Shown here: positions 31,929 to 37,665 of the stretch, piece by piece
How positions within the stretch are numbered: the stretch's first letter is position 1
Layout: the number at the start of each line of letters is the position of its first letter
NCBI GenBank assembly: GCA_001801055.1
Contig: MGWP01000051.1
Span: 31,526 to 69,190 of the forward strand
DNA length: 37,665 nt
From: Gallionellales bacterium GWA2_55_18
GTDB lineage: Bacteria > Pseudomonadota > Gammaproteobacteria > Burkholderiales > Gallionellaceae
Reading direction: 5' to 3'
Notes under the pieces: model-generated
Seen by the model: the letters and a program-made list of their open reading frames with translations, nothing else
Databases searched by the model: none
Told to the model about the DNA's origin: nothing
Translations under genes and position numbers: made by a program

Positions 31929-33533
31929 ATGAAGCTTGCAATTGCACAAACCAACTGTGTGCTGGGCGATCTGACGGGGAATGCCGCAAATATTTTGCGC
32001 TACGCCGAACAGGCCAGGCAGCAAGGCGCGCAACTGTTATTGGCGCCCGAACTCAGCCTGTGCGGTTACCCGCCGGAAGACCTGTTGCTGCGCGACGGGT
32101 TTTACCGGGCTTGCGAGCAGGCATTGGCCGATCTTGCAGGGAAAATATCCGGGATTGCCGTGGTGGTCGGGCATCCGCACGAGCGGGGCGGAAAGCGCTA
32201 CAACGCGGCTTCGCTGCTGCGGGATGGAGCGGTTGTCGCGACCTATCTCAAGTATGCCCTACCTAATTATTCGGTATTCGATGAAGAGCGTTATTTCGAT
32301 CATGGCATCGAGCCCTGCATTTTCGAGATCGGGGGCATCAGCTTTGGGCTGAATATCTGTGCCGACGTCTGGAAGCCCGAGGCGGCGTTGCGCGCGCGCA
32401 ATGCCGGTGCGCAAGTGCTGCTGGTACTGAACGCATCTCCTTATGCCGTGCGCAAGCGGGAATCCCGCTACCGCGCCATTCGCGAACGGATCGCAGAAAC
32501 CGGCATGGCGGTCGTGTATGCCAACCTGGTGGGCGGGCAGGATGAACTGATTTTTGATGGCGGCTCGTTTGCCATGGATCGGCATGGAAGCCTGACCGCG
32601 CAGGGCGGGAATTTTGAAGAAGCATTATTGATGCTGGAGCTTCAGGATGATTTGCGCCCGGTAGGGGAAACGGTTGCTGCACTGAGCGAGGAGGCCGACA
32701 TCTATCGCGCGTTGTGCCTCGGCGTGCGCGACTATATCGGCAAGAACCGCTTTCCGGGCGTGTTGCTGGGGATGTCTGGCGGGATCGATTCCGCATTGAC
32801 ACTGGCGATAGCAGCCGACGCGCTGGGTGCGGACAAGGTTCATGCGGTGATGATGCCGTCGCCTTACACCGCGCAGATCAGCCTCGACGATTCGCGCGAG
32901 ATGGTGAAAATCCTCGGCGTGCGCTATGACGAATTTTCCATTGAGGCGATGTTCCAGAGCTATTTGACCGCGCTGGATAGCACTTTCGCAGGGCGCGCGG
33001 TGGACACCGCCGAAGAAAACTTGCAGGCGCGTATCCGGGGCACCTTGCTGATGGCCTTATCGAACAAGTTCGGTTCACTGGTGCTGACCACCGGTAACAA
33101 GTCCGAAATGACCGTGGGTTATGCCACACTGTACGGCGACATGGCGGGCGGTTTCGCGGTGCTGAAGGATGTCAGCAAAACATTGGTGTACCGTCTGGCG
33201 CGTTACCGCAATACGCTGGGGCAGGTGATCCCGGAGCGTATCATCACGCGCCCGCCGAGCGCCGAGTTGCGCGCCGACCAGACCGACCAGGACAGCCTGC
33301 CGCCCTACGATGTGCTGGATGCCATCATGGCTTGTTATGTCGAACAAAATCTCCCTATCCCCGCAATCATCGCGCGCGGTTATGCGGAAGCAGACGTGCG
33401 CCGCGTGGTGCACCTGATCCGTATCAGCGAATACAAGCGCCGCCAATCCGCAGTGGGTATCCGCATCACCGAGCGCAGCTACGGCAAAGACTGGCGCTAT
33501 CCGATCACGGTGCGCTATCAGGATACTTTTTAA
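31929..33533 (+). CDS. nadE: Glutamine-dependent NAD+ synthetase
   Basis: Last step of NAD synthesis: amidation of nicotinate adenine dinucleotide with ammonia taken from glutamine. It has 534 residues in two domains. The N-terminal nitrilase-like glutaminase (about 1-250) has the catalytic triad: Glu in LLAPELSLCGYPPEDLL, Lys in ATYLKYALPNYSVFDEERYF and Cys in GLNICADVW. The C-terminal synthetase (about 270-530) has the P-loop LLGMSGGIDSALTLAIAADAL and STP-like segments (MTVGYATLYGDMAGGFAVLKDV and PPSAELRADQTDQDSLP). ATG 31929 starts MKLAIAQTNCVLGDL, matching the family; the frame is open to 31890. Confidence 0.97.
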   Translation: MKLAIAQTNCVLGDLTGNAANILRYAEQARQQGAQLLLAPELSLCGYPPEDLLLRDGFYRACEQALADLAGKISGIAVVVGHPHERGGKRYNAASLLRDGAVVATYLKYALPNYSVFDEERYFDHGIEPCIFEIGGISFGLNICADVWKPEAALRARNAGAQVLLVLNASPYAVRKRESRYRAIRERIAETGMAVVYANLVGGQDELIFDGGSFAMDRHGSLTAQGGNFEEALLMLELQDDLRPVGETVAALSEEADIYRALCLGVRDYIGKNRFPGVLLGMSGGIDSALTLAIAADALGADKVHAVMMPSPYTAQISLDDSREMVKILGVRYDEFSIEAMFQSYLTALDSTFAGRAVDTAEENLQARIRGTLLMALSNKFGSLVLTTGNKSEMTVGYATLYGDMAGGFAVLKDVSKTLVYRLARYRNTLGQVIPERIITRPPSAELRADQTDQDSLPPYDVLDAIMACYVEQNLPIPAIIARGYAEADVRRVVHLIRISEYKRRQSAVGIRITERSYGKDWRYPITVRYQDTF

Positions 33534-33594
33534 CCCGGATAATCCATTCGGGAGAAATGCTTTTGTGGGAGTGGCTTCAGCATTCGTAGGTTGG

Positions 33595-33668
33595 GCAAAG
33601 CGAAGCGTGCCCAACATTAAAAATAGCATCTTCGTTCGTTGGGCACGCTTCGCTTTGCCCAACCTACG
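33595..33668. repeat. Long perfect inverted repeat (second intact CGTAGGTTGGGCAAAGCG element)
   Basis: 31-nt arms (33595-33625 and 33638-33668) pair perfectly around a 12-nt loop. The arms are nearly identical to those of the element at 415-495, with compensating changes (CGAAGCG here, CGCAGCG there) on both arms. It is 61 nt after the nadE stop and could end its transcript. Confidence 0.9.
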
Positions 33669-33756
33669 CAATAATCCACCAACCTGTTGTTAATGCTGAA
33701 TAAGTACATGATTATTATCATGTTTTTACATCATTTAACCGGTAAGTGACTAATTA

Positions 33757-33865
33757 TTTCCCATTTCCCATTTCCCATTTCCCATTTCCCATTTCCCATT
33801 TCCCATTTCCCATTTCCCATTTCCCATTTCCCATTTCCCATTTCCCATTTCCCATTTCCCATTTC
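33757..33865. repeat. 7-bp microsatellite (TTTCCCA), about 15.6 copies
   Basis: An uninterrupted run of TTTCCCA units over 109 nt ends 71 nt before the ATG of the TPR-barrel gene. Copies are identical, which means recent expansion or ongoing slippage. A unit of 7 nt is not a multiple of 3; the tract is upstream of the start codon, so it would alter promoter spacing rather than reading frame. Between 33534 and 33936 there is no other supported gene. Confidence 0.95.
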
Positions 33866-33936
33866 TATCGTTTAGAATCAGCCACTATTATTATCCGCTT
33901 GCATTCCACTTTGCTCATCTGGAGCCCTCTAAGATT

Positions 33937-36936
33937 ATGCGAATGATTTTACGTAATTTGCTGCTTTTATGTATCGCAGGGCTAAGTCTGGTGACAGAAG
34001 TCGCGCAGGCGGTCGATGAAGATGCATTCTTGGGGCAAATCCGGCCCGCGTTGGAACAATCCATGGGGCAAGGCCAAAGCGCGCTCTGGGCTTTGTCTGA
34101 TGTGGCGACTCAATATCAACCATTGCATCCCGCTCCCGCGTTGCAAGCTGCCCTGCAGGCGCAGCATGAAAGCCGCTTTCTCGATGCGCTGATGCTGCTC
34201 GACGAAGCGGGCAAAAGTGTTCAGGCTGGCGCGGACACCCCAACTGGCGCGAATACAATGGACGAGATAAATTTGTTGCGCGCCAGCTTTTTGCTGCAAG
34301 GCCACCAGTCCCGGCAGGCAGTAGAAATACTCGCTCCTTTGCTTGGCAAAACCCAACATGCTGCGGATGCCTACGCGCTCACCGCCATGGCACAACTGCA
34401 ACAGGGGCAACAGCAAAAAGCGCTGGATGCGGCGCAGCAAGCGCGGGTTTTGCGTGGCGGCATGTTGCCGCATCTGGCTCTGTCCTACGCTTTGCAAGGC
34501 GCGGGGCGTTTGGCGGAGGCGCGTGAAGTGATGCACGGCTTTAATGCCCCAATTTCGAATGCCAGCCCGTCGAATACCAACGTGCCACAACAAGCCATCG
34601 CATTGGCGCGCGAGGCCGAGCTCGCGCTGACCCTCGACCAGGTTCAATCGGCCAGGATGCTGCTGGATCAGGCGCAAGGATTGGTAGCCACTGGAAATTA
34701 TCTGGCCGCCCCCTACGTCACCGCTGTGAGCGGCCTGGCTTATCTGATAGATGGACATGCCAAACAAGCCAAAGCCGCGTTTGAAACCGCCTTGCAGCGC
34801 GATCCCCAAGACGCCAAGGCATTATTGGGCTTGGGTTTGGCCGAAATAAAACTGGGTAACTTCCAGGCCGGGCAACAAAAATTGCAGGCGGCGCATGAAG
34901 CCGATCCCGGCAATGCGCTGATACTCACTTATCTGGGGCGCTCGCAACAGCAAGCCGGGCAAACCAAGGAGGCAAGGGCGAGCTGGCGCAGCGCCCAGCT
35001 CGCCGACCCCAAAGACCCCACCCCCTGGTTGTATCAGGCGCAGGCAGCATTGCAGGCCAACCGCCCGCTGGAGGCGCAAGAGAGTTTGCGCGAGGCGCAG
35101 GCGCGTACGGTCTATCGTTCGGTTTATCGCGGCGAAAATCTGCTCAGGGAGGACGAGCAGTTATTGCAGGCCAATCTCGCCGCGATACAGCAGAGATTGG
35201 GAATGGAGAGCATCGCGTTTCACACCATGGCCGACCTGACCGGCGAAAAAAATGCGGCCAACTTGAGGAACCAGGCCGACTTGCTACAAGGGCGGCGCTT
35301 CGGCGAATCGGCGCGGCGCAGCCTGCTGCTGCAAAGCCTGTTCAACGACAGGCCGGGCAATCTGCCGGTGGCATTGGACATTTATGGTGACGACGCGGGG
35401 CAGACCGGTGCAACTACCCCGCAGCGCGGCGCAGTCAGCGCGCTCAGCGCGCAGCAGGTCAGCTATAACAATTACGACGGGCTGTTTGGTGGGCGCACCA
35501 TGCTGGAAGCAGATGCTACTGCCGGTAGCAAAAATACCCACGGCGAACAAATTCGTTTGGGTGTAGGCAATGATACGCTGGGGCTGGGCGTTGCACAGCA
35601 CCAATTCAAGACCGGCGGCTTTGCGCCTTTTGAAAATCTCGATAACCGCGTAGCGCAGGCCATCGTGCAATGGCGCCCACTCCAATCCACGCAGGTGTTC
35701 GTGTCGCACCAGACTTTTAATTCGCAACATAGCGAGACCATGTTCCCGGCGGATCCGGGGAATGCGGCAGGCGGTCTGATGTTAAAGGATAACAGCCGGA
35801 TAACGCGTCTGGGCTTGCGCCATAGCCTGACGGACAGCAGCGAGTTGCGCGGGTTATTAAGCAGCCAGCAGACCGATCAAGCACTCGACTATCTAGATTT
35901 TGTTTCTGGCACGCTGCTCGGGCCAGGCGCACCTGGCAGCAGCAGTGCGCACAGTGAGGAATTGCAGTATCGCGCCAGTGGCGCAAACCACGCCACGCAA
36001 TGGGGCGCGCAACAGACGCGCGCGCAAATAATTCTTACAGGTTTCTCCGATAATACCAGAATTACGCAGCAACTTTATGCGGCCTGGCAACAGGCGCTGA
36101 ACCCGCATTGGCAACTGGATGCGCAGTTGGGCTGGGGGGAAATGGATAATCAGGATAATACGGGAGGGGGCAACGGCACTTACCTGAAACGCTGGCTACC
36201 CAAGCTGGGTCTGGTTTATACGCCGGATAGCGGAACGCATGTGCGCCTTGCGGCATGGCACGGCATGGGTGTTCACGCAGTGGGCGACGCCACGCTGGCG
36301 CCGGTCAGCCTGGCGGGTATCTTGCTGAACCGCCCTGACGATAACAAAACAAACGGCATGCTGGTGCACGCCGCTGCCTTGGGCGCGGACAAGCAACTGA
36401 GTCCTGCCTGGTTGCTGGAAGGGCAAATACAGCAGCGCAGGACTGATATGCCGATCCCGCCACTCTCTGGGCAAACTCTGGTCCGATGGCAGGTTGACGA
36501 ATCCCGGTTGGCGTTGCACTGGCAACCCGAGAGCCACCCATGGTCCGCAAGCCTGGCCTATGACCAGGAGCGATTCCAGGCTCCGCCTTTATCACAATAC
36601 ACTACACTGGATTCAGTCCAGGAACAGCGCTTGCGCGCGCAACAATTGGACATACGCTGGTTTGCCGACGCGCAATGCACGGCGAATCTGGTATTGAGCC
36701 GTAACCGCGTTGACGGTGCGCTGCAAACAAACTGGTTCTCCACCTTGCTCCCTTATCAGGACAGCTTCAATCAGGTGGATGCCAACCTGAACTGGCAATT
36801 CAACCGGCGCGGTTCACTGGATGCCGGTGCGCGCAACGCCACCGACAAACGCTTTCAATACACTAACATAGACAAGCTCAACCCGCGTTTCAGCAACGGG
36901 CGGCTGGTGTATGCCAAACTCAAATTTGCCTGGTGA
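33937..36936 (+). CDS. Large TPR plus outer-membrane beta-barrel protein
   Basis: Secreted outer-membrane protein of 999 residues. Signal peptide at 1-26 (RNLLLLCIAGLSLVTEVAQA). The periplasmic N-terminal half (about 30-430) is a TPR/helical repeat region: ALDAAQQARVLRGG, ALQRDPQDAKALLGLGLAEI and DPGNALILTYLGRSQQQAG. From about 500 the chain alternates beta-strands (NNYDGLFGGRTMLEADAT, THVRLAAWHGMGVHAVG) and ends SNGRLVYAKLKFAW, with a terminal aromatic as in barrel proteins. A near-terminal piece NATDKRFQYTNIDKLNP resembles the last strands of TonB-dependent receptors, but no plug domain was found. The plan recalls PgaA/BcsC/AlgK-type exporters, in which TPRs precede a barrel, but no polysaccharide genes are nearby. 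Expression may be affected by the 7-bp repeat just upstream. Substrate unknown. Confidence 0.8.
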   Translation: MRMILRNLLLLCIAGLSLVTEVAQAVDEDAFLGQIRPALEQSMGQGQSALWALSDVATQYQPLHPAPALQAALQAQHESRFLDALMLLDEAGKSVQAGADTPTGANTMDEINLLRASFLLQGHQSRQAVEILAPLLGKTQHAADAYALTAMAQLQQGQQQKALDAAQQARVLRGGMLPHLALSYALQGAGRLAEAREVMHGFNAPISNASPSNTNVPQQAIALAREAELALTLDQVQSARMLLDQAQGLVATGNYLAAPYVTAVSGLAYLIDGHAKQAKAAFETALQRDPQDAKALLGLGLAEIKLGNFQAGQQKLQAAHEADPGNALILTYLGRSQQQAGQTKEARASWRSAQLADPKDPTPWLYQAQAALQANRPLEAQESLREAQARTVYRSVYRGENLLREDEQLLQANLAAIQQRLGMESIAFHTMADLTGEKNAANLRNQADLLQGRRFGESARRSLLLQSLFNDRPGNLPVALDIYGDDAGQTGATTPQRGAVSALSAQQVSYNNYDGLFGGRTMLEADATAGSKNTHGEQIRLGVGNDTLGLGVAQHQFKTGGFAPFENLDNRVAQAIVQWRPLQSTQVFVSHQTFNSQHSETMFPADPGNAAGGLMLKDNSRITRLGLRHSLTDSSELRGLLSSQQTDQALDYLDFVSGTLLGPGAPGSSSAHSEELQYRASGANHATQWGAQQTRAQIILTGFSDNTRITQQLYAAWQQALNPHWQLDAQLGWGEMDNQDNTGGGNGTYLKRWLPKLGLVYTPDSGTHVRLAAWHGMGVHAVGDATLAPVSLAGILLNRPDDNKTNGMLVHAAALGADKQLSPAWLLEGQIQQRRTDMPIPPLSGQTLVRWQVDESRLALHWQPESHPWSASLAYDQERFQAPPLSQYTTLDSVQEQRLRAQQLDIRWFADAQCTANLVLSRNRVDGALQTNWFSTLLPYQDSFNQVDANLNWQFNRRGSLDAGARNATDKRFQYTNIDKLNPRFSNGRLVYAKLKFAW

Positions 36937-37309
36937 GGGTTTCTTGTTTAATCCTGGAAAAAGCAGTTGCCCACGAAAGTCACGAAAAACACAAACAAAT
37001 TCAAAGGACTCAATGCTGCTAATGAATACCCAATGGGTGAGTCACCAAGTCAATGCAACTTATGACTTAGCGCATGTTTCACCGCGCTTAGCAGGATGAA
37101 TTGCCGTTTTTAGGTTAATGTGAAACTCGCCGAACCGTAGGGTTTCGCAGGCCGGGATGAATCCCCGCCTGCATCAGCAAGTGGTGGCAACAATGCCAGC
37201 ATTGTAATGTGATTCAATTTCTAGTTAGAAACAGAATTAATTATCCATTCCCACCGGGCAGTGTTGTAATTGAATAACCTGCATTTGGTTACAGATCATC
37301 TGGCTTGGG
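36937..37309. other. Intergenic region with one hairpin
   Basis: 373 nt without a supported gene. GCAGGCCGGGATGAATCCCC followed by GCCTGC (37147-37172) forms a hairpin and may be the 3' end of the convergent transcripts, but lacks a T-run. CCACGAAAGTCACGAAAAAC near 36970 looks like a simple dispersed repeat. Confidence 0.4.
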
Positions 37310-37665
37310 TTATAGCGGCTTGCTCACCTTCATGATGCCCTGATCCTCTTCGCTGGTCTTGCTGGCGAAGCCGAGACGGCTCATCAGTTTGAGCATCTTG
37401 TGGTTGTTGCTCAGCACTTCGCCTTCGATTACCGACAGCCCGTTGGCGCGTGCGGCTTCCATCAGCGCGACCATCAGCTTCTGCCCCAATCCCTTGCCCT
37501 GCATGCTGTCTGCGATTACCAGCGCGAATTCGCAGGTGTCGCCGTCCGGGTTGGTGGCGTAGCGCGCCACGCCGAGTTCGACCTCCTTCTCATGTTCGGC
37601 GGCCACGGCGATCAGCGCCATTTCGCGGCTGTAGTCGATCTGGGTGAAGCGCACCAGCATGGTTT
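37310..37665 (-). CDS. GNAT acetyltransferase, probable C-terminus of a Pat/PatZ-type protein acetyltransferase (partial)
   Basis: Only the last 118 or so residues are in the window; the 5' end is beyond position 37665, since the frame stays open to the edge. The piece is a GNAT domain: MLVRFTQIDYSREMALIAVA, ELGVARYATNPDGDTCEFAL and the acetyl-CoA P-loop DSMQGKGLGQKLMVALM (Q-x2-G-x-G/A), then SNNHKMLKLMSRLGF. The FTQIDYxREMAxxAV start is typical of the GNAT end of large acetyl-CoA synthetase (ADP-forming)-like Pat enzymes that acetylate Lys on central metabolic proteins. A plain single-domain GNAT is the alternative. Confidence 0.8.
   Translation of the reverse strand, partial: TMLVRFTQIDYSREMALIAVAAEHEKEVELGVARYATNPDGDTCEFALVIADSMQGKGLGQKLMVALMEAARANGLSVIEGEVLSNNHKMLKLMSRLGFASKTSEEDQGIMKVSKPL

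Noticed and set aside
33757-33865. Considered as a CRISPR array or iteron origin
   Set aside because: The units are 7 nt without spacers and there are no cas or rep genes nearby, so it is a plain microsatellite.
33746-33946. ORF made of a repeating FPFPISH peptide
   Set aside because: It is simply the translation of the 7-bp microsatellite read in 21-nt steps; no independent coding evidence.

Overview
The window reads as a chromosomal segment of a Gram-negative betaproteobacterium. It has Porin_4-type and OmpA-type outer-membrane proteins, pstSCAB, rnr-rlmB and typA, moderately GC-rich codon usage, and several families of short palindromic repeats. The repeats, the many c-di-GMP and two-component genes and the bacteriohemerythrins remind me of Nitrosomonadales such as Gallionellaceae or Sideroxydans relatives. 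That placement is an inference; there is no marker gene in the window that fixes it.

Layout. 1-850: the start of an arsenate reductase gene and an ArsR repressor on the minus strand, separated by a long palindromic repeat. 1009-3975: an EAL-CBS-GGDEF protein overlapping a PlsC-type acyltransferase, then a truncated OlsB-like N-acyltransferase. 4010-5272: two bacteriohemerythrins flanking a small unknown gene. 5455-10623: a porin and pstSCAB for high-affinity phosphate uptake. Repeats resembling PhoB boxes lie in front of the porin and pstS and, more weakly, in front of the olsB remnant. I therefore read 3.6-10.6 kb as a phosphate-starvation region: P-free ornithine lipid (now broken), an outer-membrane porin and the inner-membrane phosphate ABC transporter.

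10735-16433: a signalling block. A plus-strand HPt protein carries a receiver-like domain without its phospho-acceptor Asp. It faces a four-gene minus-strand operon: a hybrid histidine kinase with a Cys-rich two-CW-like N-terminus, two single-domain response regulators and an HPt-REC-REC-GGDEF diguanylate cyclase. 16564-21323: envelope and housekeeping genes (glycine-zipper protein, DedA protein, BepA-like M48 protease with TPRs, a conserved unknown, a PQQ-type sugar dehydrogenase). 21324-22012 is repeat-rich with no confident gene. 22013-25478: rlmB and rnr on the minus strand, then tRNA-Leu(CAG) with a clear promoter and terminator.

25479-28591 is an accessory stretch: an interrupted small ORF, two unknown genes in an operon, a STAS-domain protein and a receiver-only NarL-like regulator. 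28865-33533: typA, an OmpA-family protein and glutamine-dependent nadE. 33534-37309: a palindromic repeat, a 7-bp microsatellite of about 15.6 copies, and a 999-residue TPR plus outer-membrane beta-barrel protein directly downstream of it. The window closes in the C-terminal GNAT part of a probable Pat-type protein acetyltransferase.

The most interesting items are the Pho-box-like arrays linking the porin, pst and the decayed olsB, the pseudo-receiver facing a complete phosphorelay/c-di-GMP operon, and the microsatellite that may switch the TPR-barrel gene. No CRISPR array, intact IS element or prophage was seen.
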